Positions 7,789 to 19,809 of a stretch of 64,000 bases of DNA are shown in pieces. The first letter of the stretch is position 1. Every line of letters begins with the position of its first letter. Made by a program: the position numbers and the translations under genes. The notes beneath the pieces are model-generated. The model searched no databases. It worked only from the letters and a program-made list of their open reading frames with translations, and was not told the origin of the DNA. Source of the stretch: Spirochaetia bacterium. GTDB lineage: Bacteria > Spirochaetota > Spirochaetia > Treponematales > Rectinemataceae. The stretch spans positions 36,826 through 100,825 of the forward strand of contig JARKOY010000165.1 in NCBI GenBank assembly GCA_029975555.1, in the 5' to 3' direction.

Positions 7789-8742
7789 TCAGCGTTTGCC
7801 CGAATCGTAAATCTCGCCTGCAGCCTTCGGCCCGACGGATTTGCCCGCAAAGAAGAGGAGCGCGATGATGGTGAGCAGATAGGGCAGAATATAGAAAAAT
7901 TCACCCGGCAGTCCAGCGAGGAATGGTATATCCTTCGCATAGAACGAGAGCGCAGTAGAAAAGCCGAAGAAGAGCCCCGCCCCGAGCACGCCAAAGGGGT
8001 TCCATTTCCCGAAGACCAGCGACGCGAGCGATATGAAGCCCGTGCCGTGGATCGACACGAGGGTGTACTGGATGTCAGCCGTCAGCACCATGACCGCCCC
8101 GCCGAGCCCGCCGAGCGCCCCCGACACGAGCACGCCGAAATAGCGCATCTTCGCCACATTGATGCCCATGCTGGCCGCCGCTTGAGGATGCTCGCCACAG
8201 GCTCTCATGCGCAGACCGAGCGGCGTCTTGTACACGACGAACCACGTGAGGAGCACCATCGCAATCGCGATGTAGAAGGTCGGGTACACCTGATCGAAGA
8301 ACATGCGGCCGAGTACGGGTATCTTGCTCAGGCCTGGCACGCTGAATTTCTGAATGCCGTTGGAAAAGGCGCGTGTCCTCTGCTGATGGAAGATGATCTG
8401 ACAGAGATACACGGTGAGTCCGCTGGCGAGAATGTTGAGGGCAGTGCCCGAGATCACCTGGTCGGCCTTGAGGTTGATGCTCGCGACCGCGTGGAGAACG
8501 CTGAACACGACACCCGAAAGCAGCCCGGCCAGTAGACCATACCACGCCGCCGCAGGCGTCGTGTTCTCCAGCAGCACCGTCACCGTGGCTCCCGTGAAGG
8601 CTCCGACCATCATGATGCCCTCGAGTGCGATATTGACGATGCCGGAGCGCTCGCTGAAGAGCCCGCCGAGCGCGGTCAAAATGATGGGCGCCGAAAACAT
8701 GAGCGCGATGGGAAACATCTGCAGAAAAAGCTCGAAAGTCAT
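7789..8742 (-). CDS. ABC transporter permease, nucleoside/BMP type (second permease)
   Basis: A 317-residue polytopic inner-membrane protein of the branched-chain/ribose permease superfamily. The signature SERSGIVNIALEGIMMVGAF near residues 30-49 is characteristic of the permease pair that works with BMP/PnrA-type binding proteins in purine nucleoside uptake. It overlaps the preceding permease by four bases (ATGA) and ends the three-gene unit. Substrate is inferred from the family and from deoC and the BMP binding protein nearby. Confidence 0.87.
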   Translation of the reverse strand: MTFELFLQMFPIALMFSAPIILTALGGLFSERSGIVNIALEGIMMVGAFTGATVTVLLENTTPAAAWYGLLAGLLSGVVFSVLHAVASINLKADQVISGTALNILASGLTVYLCQIIFHQQRTRAFSNGIQKFSVPGLSKIPVLGRMFFDQVYPTFYIAIAMVLLTWFVVYKTPLGLRMRACGEHPQAAASMGINVAKMRYFGVLVSGALGGLGGAVMVLTADIQYTLVSIHGTGFISLASLVFGKWNPFGVLGAGLFFGFSTALSFYAKDIPFLAGLPGEFFYILPYLLTIIALLFFAGKSVGPKAAGEIYDSGKR

Positions 8743-9833
8743 ACGCGATCCCCTTCCGTACTGGGTGCCTGTCTGCGTTCGAATTTGTCGAGGACCATCT
8801 TGATGCCGAACTTCATCGCGACGAAGAGCACGATGGAAGCCTGAATGATGCCCGCGATCTCGCGAGGAATCCCCTGGGACTGCATGAGCGGCTGGGCTGC
8901 CTTAAGGCCTCCGAAGAGCAGGCCGGCCAAAAGGATGCCCGTAGCCTCGTTGCCGCCGACGAGGGCAACCGCGATGCCGTCGAAGCCGTAGCCTTCGGCG
9001 GCCTGGATGACGCGTCCGAAGTTGAAGGTGCCCACGGTGATCACGGCGCCCGCAAGCCCCGCGAAGGCGCCCGCGATCGCCATGGACGCGATGATGTTGC
9101 GGCTGACCTTCATGCCGGCGTAGCGGGCCGCATCTTTGTTGTAGCCGACGGCGCGCAGCGAATATCCGAAGGTCGTTTTATTGATGATAAAAGAAAATAG
9201 CACGACGGCGACGATGACCGGAATAAAGCCCCAGTTGAGGCGCGACTGCCGCGTGATGTTTTCTAAAAAAGGAGATTTGAGCAGGGCGCTCATCGGGAAG
9301 GGCGCCGTCTTGACCCTGTCGACGCTCCCGAAGATGTGCAGAATGACGAAGTTGTTGAAGTGTAAGGCGATGTAGTTCATCATAATAGTGACGACGACTT
9401 CGTGCACATTGTAGCGGGCCTTCAGAAAGCCCGGAATGGCGCCCCAGAGGGCCCCGCCCAGAATCCCGGCGATCAGGACGAGGGGCAGGTGGACCGCCCG
9501 AGGCGCGTCCACGAGGAGCGCCACGGCCGTCGCCGAAATCGAGCCGATCATAAGCTGACCCTCTGCGCCAATGCTAAAGAGCCCAGTCCGCGACGCAAAC
9601 GCAAACGAGAGCCCCGTGAGGATGATCGGCATGGCCTGAATGATGAATTCGCCGATGTACCGGGTATTGATGGGTTGCCCGTTCACGATGTCGATACCTG
9701 AAAAGCCTTTGACGATCGCAGCGAACATCGACAGCGGCGAACGGCCGGTGAGGATCACGATGAGGGAACCCAACACGAATCCCAAGAGCACCGCGATGAG
9801 CGGAAGCACGATCTTTTCTTTTCTTGCTGTCAT
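8739..9833 (-). CDS. ABC transporter permease, nucleoside/BMP type (first permease)
   Basis: A 364-residue polytopic membrane protein with ASRTGLFSIGAEGQLMIGSI, the motif of the partner permease in BMP-type importers. The ATG at 9833 has GGAGGGAG five bases upstream. Genes on both sides are close (15 bases after the ATPase, four-base overlap with the next permease), indicating one transcript. It should form the transmembrane heterodimer with the following permease. Confidence 0.87.
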   Translation of the reverse strand: MTARKEKIVLPLIAVLLGFVLGSLIVILTGRSPLSMFAAIVKGFSGIDIVNGQPINTRYIGEFIIQAMPIILTGLSFAFASRTGLFSIGAEGQLMIGSISATAVALLVDAPRAVHLPLVLIAGILGGALWGAIPGFLKARYNVHEVVVTIMMNYIALHFNNFVILHIFGSVDRVKTAPFPMSALLKSPFLENITRQSRLNWGFIPVIVAVVLFSFIINKTTFGYSLRAVGYNKDAARYAGMKVSRNIIASMAIAGAFAGLAGAVITVGTFNFGRVIQAAEGYGFDGIAVALVGGNEATGILLAGLLFGGLKAAQPLMQSQGIPREIAGIIQASIVLFVAMKFGIKMVLDKFERRQAPSTEGDRV

Positions 9834-9848
9834 CGATTCTCCCTCCGT

Positions 9849-11405
9849 TCAGGCGCGAGCCGCTTCGTGGACAAGACGCGAAGCGCCGCCGCTTTTTCGG
9901 AGCGCTCCGGACATCATGAGGCCGAGCTCGTTCTCGTTGGTCGACGCCGCATCCACGATGCCCACGATTTCACCGTTGTAGATCACCGCGATCCGATCGG
10001 AAACATCCATGATCTCGTCGAGCTCCAGAGAGACGAGCAGTATCGCCTTGTTCTTGTCGCGTTCTTCGATGATCCGCCTGTGGATGTATTCGATGGCACC
10101 GACGTCCAGGCCGCGGGTGGGCTGAACCACGACGAAGACTTCGGGCGAGCGGTCGATCTCGCGCGCGACGATCGCCTTCTGCTGATTGCCGCCGGACATG
10201 GCGCGCGCCGGCGTCATGGCGCCCTGACCGGAGCGCACGTCGAATTCACGGATGAGCCTCTGCGCGTTCTCGAGAATCGCTTTTCTCCTCAAAATGCCGC
10301 GGCTTGCAAAGGGCCTTTCGTAGTAATTGTGGATGATGAAGTTTTCTCCCAGCGTGAAATCGAGCACAAGGCCGTATTTCTGACGGTCCTCGGGGATGTG
10401 CCCGAGGCCGAGGTCTATCCTCTCTTTGATCGAGAGGTTCGTTATCTCTTTATCCTTCAAAAAAATCTTACCGGATTCCACCTTGGTCAGCCCTGTGATC
10501 GCGTACACCAGCTCTGCCTGCCCATTGCCGTCGATGCCACAGAGGCCTAAGACTTCGCCCGCGCGCACCGAGAGCGACAGATTCTTGACGCCAAGCACTC
10601 CCTTGACGTTCTTCACATTGAGCTGCTCGATGCGCAGAAGCTCATCGCCCGGCTTTGCGGGCCCCTTGTCGACATGAAAACTGACCTGGCGACCGACCAT
10701 CATCTCGGCCATCCTCTGTTCGTCGGTATCTGCGACAGGCACTGTGCTGACGAGTTTGCCCCGACGCAGCACCGTACAGGTGTCCGCAACTTCCTTAATT
10801 TCTTTGAGCTTGTGCGTGATGAGCAAGATAGTCTTGCCCTCCTCCACCAGCCTCCTCATGATCTGCATGAGCTCGTGTATCTCTTGGGGCGTGAGGACCG
10901 CCGTGGGCTCGTCGAAGATGAGGATCTCCGCGTCGCGGTAGAGCATCTTGAGTATCTCGACGCGCTGCTGCATGCTGACCGAAATATCCTCGATCTTCGC
11001 GCGCGGATCCACCGCAAGCCCATAGAGTTTCGAGAGATCCTCGACCTTTTGTTCTGCGGCGCGGATGTCGATGACCGGCCCTTTTCGAGGTTCCATGCCG
11101 AGGATGATGTTCTCGGTCACCGTAAAGTTGTGGACGAGCTTGAAGTGCTGATGCACCATGCCTATACCGAGCGACGTCGCGACATTGGGGTCGCTGATCT
11201 TGACCTCTTTGCCTCGTACGCGGATCGAGCCACTGTCTGGCTGATACAGGCCGAACAGAATGCTCATCAGTGTGGATTTTCCGGCACCATTTTCGCCCAA
11301 AAGAGCGTGGATCGACCGTTCTTCGATCTGAAGCGTGATGTCGTCGTTTGCTCTGATTCCGGGGAAATCCTTCGTGATGTGAAGCATCTCTACGATGTAC
11401 GACAC
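9849..11405 (-). CDS. Double-domain ABC ATPase of the BMP-type nucleoside importer
   Basis: 518 residues carrying two nucleotide-binding domains. The first has Walker A GENGAGKST (res 38-46), an SVSMQQRVEI signature and Walker B LIFDEPTAVLTP. The second has a degenerate Walker A (GIDGNGQAEL, no Lys), signature MSGGNQQKAIVAREI and VVVQPTRGLD in place of DEPT, as usual for RbsA/YufO-type proteins. Start is GTG at 11405 with AGGGGG six bases upstream. It energises the two downstream permeases. The matching binding protein gene is not adjacent; it lies at 14545-15549 beyond pstSCA. Confidence 0.9.
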   Translation of the reverse strand: MSYIVEMLHITKDFPGIRANDDITLQIEERSIHALLGENGAGKSTLMSILFGLYQPDSGSIRVRGKEVKISDPNVATSLGIGMVHQHFKLVHNFTVTENIILGMEPRKGPVIDIRAAEQKVEDLSKLYGLAVDPRAKIEDISVSMQQRVEILKMLYRDAEILIFDEPTAVLTPQEIHELMQIMRRLVEEGKTILLITHKLKEIKEVADTCTVLRRGKLVSTVPVADTDEQRMAEMMVGRQVSFHVDKGPAKPGDELLRIEQLNVKNVKGVLGVKNLSLSVRAGEVLGLCGIDGNGQAELVYAITGLTKVESGKIFLKDKEITNLSIKERIDLGLGHIPEDRQKYGLVLDFTLGENFIIHNYYERPFASRGILRRKAILENAQRLIREFDVRSGQGAMTPARAMSGGNQQKAIVAREIDRSPEVFVVVQPTRGLDVGAIEYIHRRIIEERDKNKAILLVSLELDEIMDVSDRIAVIYNGEIVGIVDAASTNENELGLMMSGALRKSGGASRLVHEAARA

Positions 11406-11451
11406 CTACAACCCCCTGGATTAAGATAGGACTAGGTTACGATGAAGAATG

Positions 11452-11460
11452 AGTATATCA
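11452..11460 (-). promoter_or_regulatory. Extended -10 promoter of the nucleoside-importer operon
   Basis: On the minus strand TGATATACT is an extended -10 (TGn plus TATACT). No good -35 is visible, as is common with extended -10 promoters. It would give a leader of about 40 bases before the GTG at 11405 and uncouple the importer genes from pstA upstream. Confidence 0.45.
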
Positions 11461-11492
11461 CACTGCGGGTCTTTTCGCCAGACAGGAAATGG

Positions 11493-12338
11493 TTATCGCT
11501 TTTTTCTTGTCCCAATGAAGAGATTGAGGCTCAGCACGAAGATCACGAGGAGCAAGGCCGCCCCCCAGGCCTTCTGGTGCCAGTCGTCGTAGGGGCTTTT
11601 GATGTACTCATAGATCACTAAGGGCAGCGCCGAGACAGGCGCCTTGAAATTCAGGCTGAGGAAGGGGTTGCCAAAGGCAGTGAAGATGAGGGGCGCGGTC
11701 TCCCCACCAGCCCGGGCGATCCCAAGGCCGGCAGCTTCCAGAATGCCGGAAGCCGCCGCGGGCACGACGATCTCGACCACCGCGCGCCAGCGGGGCACGC
11801 CAAGCGCGAGCGCAGCCTCCAGATACGAGGCCGGCACCATGTCCAGCGATTCCTTTATCATGCTGATCATGAGCGGCAGCATGACGATCGAAAGCGCAAT
11901 GCCGCCCGCAAACGCCGAGAACGTCTTGAGGGGTACGACGACCCAGGTGTAGATCACGACGCCTATGACGATGGAAGGGATGCCCTGAAGGGTGTTGACC
12001 ACGTTGAGGAGCGCGTCGGCCCTCTTCGAACCTTTGTGTTCGTACAGATAAAGCGCCGTGAGCAGCGAAAGGGGCAACGCTATGACAATGGCGACAACCA
12101 GCACCATGAGCGTGCCGACGATCGCCTGCACGATGCCGCCGCCCACCTCGCCGAAGGGTTTTTGTTGCTGAAAAAAGAAATCCAGATTGAGTGCCCTGCC
12201 GCCATTCACCACGACCTGTGCCAGGATGAGGAGCAAGAGGGCGACCACAACGCCGGCGGGCACCAGCACCGCGATTCGAAAGCCTATGTCCCTTCTTTTT
12301 CGGCGCTTGTATTCGCCGGCAAAAATATTATTCCCCAT
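11493..12338 (-). CDS. pstA: Phosphate ABC transporter permease PstA
   Basis: A 281-residue inner-membrane permease of the PstA type. It has an N-terminal cytoplasmic basic segment, six predicted membrane helices, and the ATPase-contact loop around ALALGVPRWRAVVEIVVPAAASG. I prefer the ATG at 12338 (AGAGGA nine bases upstream) to the GTG at 12344. It overlaps the end of pstC by 11 bases. It forms the membrane channel with PstC. The ATPase gene pstB, which normally follows, is absent here. Confidence 0.93.
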   Translation of the reverse strand: MGNNIFAGEYKRRKRRDIGFRIAVLVPAGVVVALLLLILAQVVVNGGRALNLDFFFQQQKPFGEVGGGIVQAIVGTLMVLVVAIVIALPLSLLTALYLYEHKGSKRADALLNVVNTLQGIPSIVIGVVIYTWVVVPLKTFSAFAGGIALSIVMLPLMISMIKESLDMVPASYLEAALALGVPRWRAVVEIVVPAAASGILEAAGLGIARAGGETAPLIFTAFGNPFLSLNFKAPVSALPLVIYEYIKSPYDDWHQKAWGAALLLVIFVLSLNLFIGTRKKR

Positions 12339-13200
12339 ATGCACCCATCCTCTTGCGCATCAGTGTTCTTCCGAACCACCCTGCGATCATCGTGATGATG
12401 AAAAGAATTAGGGCGAGCCCCATCATGGCCGAGCGGTGGACGTCGCTTGCAGCCTCGTTGAACTGTGAGGCGATGACGCTCGCCAGCGTATTGCCGAGTG
12501 AAAACAGCGACGTTGGAATCCGCGTCGCATTCCCGATCAGCATGGTCACCGCCATGGTCTCGCCGAGCGCTCGTCCGAGCGAGAGCAGAATTCCTGCGAA
12601 TATGCTTTTCTTCGCAAAAGGCAGCGCGATGCCCGTGATGACTTCTTGCTTCGTAAGGCCGAGAGCGAAGGCGCCTTCTCGCAAGCCCGCAGGGACATTG
12701 ACGAGCGCCTCGCGGGTCATCGAGGACATGTAAGGGATGATCATGATCGCGAGCACAAGCGAAGCCGAGAGAATGCCGGCTCCGTACGGAGGCGCGCCAA
12801 CCGACGTCGCGAGGCTTCTTACCAACGGAATCACGACCTCGATCCCCCACAGACCGAACACGACCGACGGAATCGAGGCCAGCACATTGATGAGCGTATT
12901 CAGTACCGAGCGGCCCCAGCCAGAACCGACGTACTCGCCCATCACGATCCCTGCGCTGAGTGACAGGGGAATCGCGATGATAAGGGCGATGGCCGAGGTC
13001 ATCAGCGTGCCGATTATGAAAGGCAGGGCGCCGAAGCGGGTGGTGACGGGGTTCCACTCGGCGCCATACAAGAATGCAACCCCTTCCTGCTTTGCCGCTG
13101 GAAGAGATTGCACTACAAGGGTAAACAAAAATCCTGCGAAGATAAAAACGACGACCATCGCTGCAAAACCGAGCAGGACATTAAACCTTCTGTCATTCAT
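12328..13200 (-). CDS. pstC: Phosphate ABC transporter permease PstC
   Basis: 290 residues, six membrane helices, with PstC hallmarks such as EYVGSGWGRSVLNTLINVLASIPS split across helices and the contact loop GAFALGLTKQEVITGIALP. It lies 107 bases after pstS and overlaps pstA, in the order pstS-pstC-pstA. It acts in high-affinity phosphate import across the inner membrane. The ATG at 13200 has only a weak GGAAC upstream. Confidence 0.93.
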   Translation of the reverse strand: MNDRRFNVLLGFAAMVVVFIFAGFLFTLVVQSLPAAKQEGVAFLYGAEWNPVTTRFGALPFIIGTLMTSAIALIIAIPLSLSAGIVMGEYVGSGWGRSVLNTLINVLASIPSVVFGLWGIEVVIPLVRSLATSVGAPPYGAGILSASLVLAIMIIPYMSSMTREALVNVPAGLREGAFALGLTKQEVITGIALPFAKKSIFAGILLSLGRALGETMAVTMLIGNATRIPTSLFSLGNTLASVIASQFNEAASDVHRSAMMGLALILFIITMIAGWFGRTLMRKRMGAYGE

Positions 13201-13307
13201 GTTCCAAAAACCACATATAGAAAATTTTATTCAACGTCACCCCAATGTCAACGCGGGCCATCCCTGCGGCATCGCCAGAGCCGGCCCGCGCCACACCGGA
13301 ACGTGCT

Positions 13308-14354
13308 TTACTTTATCAGCGCCTGGCCATTGTAGGTGATGCTCTTGACGATGGCTTCGGCCGCCTTCACGGCAGGCGGAGGAAGGGGCGCATAGTCGAG
13401 GGCGGTCACATACTGCTGACCGTCGTGGATCATCCACCAGAGAAGCTTCGCAAGCTGCTCAGCCTGCTCTCGGGATCGGTTGCCATAGTTCTGCTCGCGG
13501 TAGACGACGAGCCAGGTCAGGGAGCTGATAGGATAGCCCTCTTTTGCGTCGGTGTTGACGAGGACGATGCGCGTGTCCGCGGGGATGGCCCCCGCTGCCG
13601 CCGCCGACGTCGATGCGAGAGTCGGATCAATCCAGTTTCCGCTCGAATTCTTGATCGAGGCGACTGCCATGTTGTTCTGGTTGGCATAGGCCAGTTCGAC
13701 ATAGCCGATTGTGCCCTGCGCCTGCTTGACCACACCCGCGACCCCGGCATTCTGCGCGGCGCCCTGTCCTGCCGGCCAGCTCACGGAGTTCGCGTTGCCC
13801 ACCTTGGACTTCCATTCGGCGCTCACTGCGCTCAGGTAGGCGGTGAAATTGAAGGTCGTCCCCGAACCGTCAGATCGGTACACAGGCATGATCGCGAGGT
13901 TGGGAAGCTTGACGCCGGGGTTGAGGTCGGCGATGGCCTTATCGTTCCACTTCGTGATCTTGCCAAGGTAGATGTCGGCAACCACCTCTCCGGTGAGCCT
14001 GAGCTTCGGGTTGCCGGGGAGGTTGTAGGTGACGACGATTGCGCCGATCACCGTAGGGATGTGGACAACCTGGCCGGGATACTTGCTGAAGTCAGCATCT
14101 TTGATGAACGAATCGGTTCCGCCGAAATCGACGACGCGGTCCTGAATATTTTTGAGGCCGCCCGAGGATCCGATACCCTGGTAATTCACCTTGACGCCGG
14201 TCAGTTTGTAGTATTCATCGAACATTTTGGTGTAGGCCGGAGCGGGGAACGTCGCGCCTGCGCCCAAGAGCGTCTGCGCACCGAGTGCGCTTGTCATTCC
14301 GACGACAAACAGAGCCAGCAGCACCAGATTCTTCGAAACTACATTTCGTTTCAT
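13308..14354 (-). CDS. pstS: Phosphate-binding protein PstS
   Basis: A 348-residue periplasmic protein with a Sec signal peptide (res 1-27, cleavage expected after SALGA). Mature start LLGAGATFPAP, then GSSGGLKNI, FGGTDSF and RSDGSGTTFNFTAYL, the phosphate-binding loops of PstS. There is no lipobox, so it is soluble periplasmic. Start at 14354 has GGAGGGAA five bases upstream; an in-frame GTG at 14369 lacks such a site. A terminator separates it from the BMP gene upstream, so it has its own promoter in 14370-14460, where no convincing Pho box could be recognised by eye. Confidence 0.95.
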   Translation of the reverse strand: MKRNVVSKNLVLLALFVVGMTSALGAQTLLGAGATFPAPAYTKMFDEYYKLTGVKVNYQGIGSSGGLKNIQDRVVDFGGTDSFIKDADFSKYPGQVVHIPTVIGAIVVTYNLPGNPKLRLTGEVVADIYLGKITKWNDKAIADLNPGVKLPNLAIMPVYRSDGSGTTFNFTAYLSAVSAEWKSKVGNANSVSWPAGQGAAQNAGVAGVVKQAQGTIGYVELAYANQNNMAVASIKNSSGNWIDPTLASTSAAAAGAIPADTRIVLVNTDAKEGYPISSLTWLVVYREQNYGNRSREQAEQLAKLLWWMIHDGQQYVTALDYAPLPPPAVKAAEAIVKSITYNGQALIK

Positions 14355-14461
14355 CGCATTTCCCTCCACATCGTTTTTTAACCGTGTGCGCCCGTACGCC
14401 TTTCACGATCTACGACGAGAGGATATTCGGGACACATTAATAGAATTTCTGATTTATGTTA

Positions 14462-14507
14462 AGAAACAATTAAAAACGTGGGGCTGCCCAGATGGGCAGC
14501 CCCACGT
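14462..14507 (-). terminator. Rho-independent terminator of the BMP binding-protein gene
   Basis: A perfect 14-bp stem (14476-14489 with 14494-14507, core CGTGGGGCTGCCC) closes a four-base loop. On the minus strand it is followed by a T-rich tract (TTTTTAATTGTTTCTT). It sits 38 bases after the stop of the BMP gene and isolates pstS. Confidence 0.93.
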
Positions 14508-14544
14508 CGAGCACTGAAATTTAAGCGTTCATGCGCTTATTCGC

Positions 14545-15549
14545 TTATTTTGCCGGGGTCTCCGAGACCTTGAGCTTGCCGGAAGCGATCAGCGCCTCGT
14601 ACTCCTTGACCTTCGCCACGATGTCGGCGGAGAGGTTGGGGTTCTTCTCGGGGATGCCGACGCCCTTGTTCGCCACGGTGAAGGTCAGGACCTTGCCGCC
14701 CGGGAACTTTCCTTCCATGGTCATCTTGCAGACTTCGTAGGCAGCCACATCGACGCGCTTCATCATCGAGGTGAGGACAGCCGACTTGTTGCCGCTGTAG
14801 ATGCCATCGTTGTACTGATCCTTGTCGACGCCGATCGCCCAGCGGATATCACCCTTCTGGGAGCGCTCTTTGGCTTCCTTGATGAGGCCGTTGCCCGTGC
14901 CGCCCGCGGCGTGGTAGATGATGTACGCACCCTGGTTGTACTGCTTCTGCGCGAGGGCCTGGCCTTTATCCGGGGCCGCAAAGTCGCCCGCATAGTCGAC
15001 GAGTATCTTGCACTCAGGATAGACGGCCTTGACGCCCTGCTCGAAACCAGCCTGGAACTTCTCGATGAGCGGGAACTGCATGCCGCCGAGGAAGCCGACG
15101 ATGTTCTTTCCATCGGCCTTGGCCTTGAGGCCTGCCGCAACGCCGACGAGGAAGGAGCCTTCATGCTCGGCGAATCCGGCCGAGACCACGTTCGGCAGAT
15201 TCACGACGGTGTCGATGATGAGGAACTTGCGGGTGGGGTAGTTCTTCGCGACCTGGGTCATTGCCTGCTCGAAGAGGAATCCGGGGGCGATGATGAGGCT
15301 CAAGCCCTCATCCGCAAACGTCGAGAGGTTCGGGACATAATCGGCCTCTGCACTGGACTGCAGATACTTGTAATTGCCTTTCGCAAGCTTGAAATCCTGC
15401 GCGAAGCGGACGATGCCTTCCCAGGTGCCCTGGTTGAAGGACTTGTCGTCGATACCACCAACGTCAGTGACAAGTCCGACCTTGAACTGGGCAAACACTG
15501 GTGCCGCGATGAGCGCAGCGACGACAAGCACTAATAGCGCTTTTTTCAT
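14545..15549 (-). CDS. BMP/PnrA-type substrate-binding protein of a nucleoside ABC importer
   Basis: 334 residues with a Sec signal peptide (MKKALLVLVVAALIAAPVFAQ) and no lipobox Cys. FKVGLVTDVGGIDDKSFNQG is the classical start of mature BMP family proteins (TmpC/PnrA of Treponema pallidum, Bmp of Borrelia). These bind purine nucleosides in the periplasm. A strong AAGGAGGAAGAAGC precedes the ATG. The transporter genes it needs are 3 kb downstream (7789-11405), with pstSCA between. deoC directly upstream supports nucleoside use. Confidence 0.93.
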   Translation of the reverse strand: MKKALLVLVVAALIAAPVFAQFKVGLVTDVGGIDDKSFNQGTWEGIVRFAQDFKLAKGNYKYLQSSAEADYVPNLSTFADEGLSLIIAPGFLFEQAMTQVAKNYPTRKFLIIDTVVNLPNVVSAGFAEHEGSFLVGVAAGLKAKADGKNIVGFLGGMQFPLIEKFQAGFEQGVKAVYPECKILVDYAGDFAAPDKGQALAQKQYNQGAYIIYHAAGGTGNGLIKEAKERSQKGDIRWAIGVDKDQYNDGIYSGNKSAVLTSMMKRVDVAAYEVCKMTMEGKFPGGKVLTFTVANKGVGIPEKNPNLSADIVAKVKEYEALIASGKLKVSETPAK

Positions 15550-15695
15550 GCTTCTTCCTCCTTTTAAGGATTGCTCTCACCATGATACGCGAAGATTGTG
15601 CCAATCTATCGCACTAAGTAGGTAAATGGTAAAGCGGCGGCCGCAGATTGTCAATAAGAATTTTGCAACCGAAAGAACTATCTGGGCACTATTTT

Positions 15696-16367
15696 TCAGC
15701 CCAATAATTCGGCCTCGTGCATAATCGCGACACCCGCCGAGGCCCCGATGCGCGACGCGCCCGCCTCGAGCATGGCGACGGCGTCCTCATAGGTCTTGAT
15801 GCCGCCGGAGGCCTTCACATTGGCGGCGTCGCCCACAGCCTCCTTCATGAGCCGAACATCCTCGACCGTGGCGCCGCCGGTGCCGAAGCCTGTACTCGTC
15901 TTCACAAAGGCCGCCCCCGCCGCCACCGCCGCCCTGCAGGCCGCGATCTTTTCTTCCTGCGTGAGATAGCAGGTTTCGATAATCGCCTTGACGATGGCAG
16001 GCTTCGAAGCCTTCACCACTGCGGCGATATCTTCGCGGACGGCATCCCAGTCTCCCGCCTTCGCCTCTCCGATGTTGATCACCATGTCGACCTCGCGGGC
16101 TCCTTCCGCGACGGCGCGGCGCGCCTCCTCTGCTTTCACGGCCGTGCTGTTCGCACCGAGAGGAAAACCGACGACGGTCGCGATCAGCACTTCGGAGCCG
16201 GCGAGCTCCCTCGCACAGGTGGAAACCCAGTACGGATTGACGCAGACTGCCTTGAATTTATACTGTTTGGCTTCCGCACAGAGGGCCTTTATCTGATCTT
16301 CCGTCGCAGTGGCCTTCAGCAGCGTGTGATCGATGCTCGCAGCGACCATCTCCTTGGTCCATTTCAT
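15696..16367 (-). CDS. deoC: Deoxyribose-phosphate aldolase
   Basis: A class I aldolase (223 aa) splitting 2-deoxyribose-5-phosphate into glyceraldehyde-3-phosphate and acetaldehyde in deoxynucleoside catabolism. The Schiff-base Lys is in AFVKTSTGFGTGGAT and the second catalytic Lys in NVKASGGIKTYEDA. I start at the ATG at 16367 with GGAGGA seven bases upstream. The in-frame ATG at 16388 overlaps the previous stop but has no ribosome site. Located between the HD gene and the BMP nucleoside-binding gene, consistent with nucleoside salvage. Confidence 0.95.
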   Translation of the reverse strand: MKWTKEMVAASIDHTLLKATATEDQIKALCAEAKQYKFKAVCVNPYWVSTCARELAGSEVLIATVVGFPLGANSTAVKAEEARRAVAEGAREVDMVINIGEAKAGDWDAVREDIAAVVKASKPAIVKAIIETCYLTQEEKIAACRAAVAAGAAFVKTSTGFGTGGATVEDVRLMKEAVGDAANVKASGGIKTYEDAVAMLEAGASRIGASAGVAIMHEAELLG

Positions 16368-16384
16368 GGTTTTTTCCTCCCTAT

Positions 16385-16992
16385 TCATATCTCGATTCTA
16401 TTCCGCAGATATTCGCGCCTCGTGGCGACCAGCTCCTTCAGCTCTGCAAGCATGCGCTCGTCGGCCCTTTCGGCAATCGGAAACACGAACTGTTCCGTCT
16501 CCTCGACGTAGCGATGAACGAAGACGTCATCGGTCACGTAGCCGAGGCTGATCATGTTCGAGATGCGGTCTGCGCTCTTGAGCACCTTCGCGCGCAACGA
16601 CCCGTAATCGCGGATGCGCGTGAGGAATTCAGCCTTGTTCTCGACCGGCCGCCTGGTTACCTCGAGCACGAGTTTATAGACATCCACGGACTCGTCGTCG
16701 ATCGAGAGGATGCTGTCGGGATCCGTCTCGGGCGCGTCTTCGAGCAGGTCGTGGATGAGCGAGGCCTTGAGCAGCACGGAATCGATGTAGCCATAGTCCA
16801 TGAGAATGGCCATGGTGTCGAGCTGGTGTCGAAACATGTTGCCACCACTCCGCCTCGGCTTGCCGATGAGGCAGGTCGCAAGCTGAATGTAAGGCGCAAG
16901 GTGCATGCGTTTGAGCCGCAGCATGGCAGCCTTGTCCATGACGAGACGGTCGGAACGCAGCACCGCGCTTTGGGGGCCACTCTCTCCCGCAT

Positions 16993-16996
<4 letters not shown>
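16385..16996 (-). CDS. RelA/SpoT-type HD hydrolase domain protein (small alarmone hydrolase-like)
   Basis: 203 residues. The metal-binding pattern matches the hydrolase half of Rel proteins: FRHQLDTMAIL (first His), SLIHDLLEDAP (HDxxED) and VLKSADRISNM (cf. KLADRLHNM). No synthetase, TGS or ACT domain follows, so it resembles a stand-alone alarmone hydrolase that degrades (p)ppGpp. A different phosphohydrolase substrate is possible. Its ATG overlaps the valS stop by four bases, and deoC follows. A full-length Rel is encoded at 42972-45158, so the genome would have two HD-type enzymes. Confidence 0.75.
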
Positions 16997-19662
<2,666 letters not shown>

Positions 19663-19772
19663 AGGCTCCTCCAGCATGAACAAAAAGTGCACAAAAGAAT
19701 AGCGCAAAAACGCACATGCCGGGAAGGGGGCGATGATTCAAGAGAATAATTCAAGGACATCGCTCATCCCAC

Positions 19773-19802
19773 TTTTCATCGCCCTTGCTCTTACAGCATA
19801 AT
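19773..19802 (+). promoter_or_regulatory. Possible near-leaderless promoter of acyl-CoA synthetase 1
   Basis: TTTTCA (19773-19778), an 18-base spacer and CATAAT (19797-19802), followed by seven bases and the ATG at 19810. The coding start has no Shine-Dalgarno sequence. The match is moderate. Confidence 0.3.
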
Positions 19803-19809
19803 AGTGGCC

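Noticed and set aside
13201..14460. Search for a Pho box before pstS or pstC
   Set aside because: No convincing direct repeats at the correct spacing were visible by eye.
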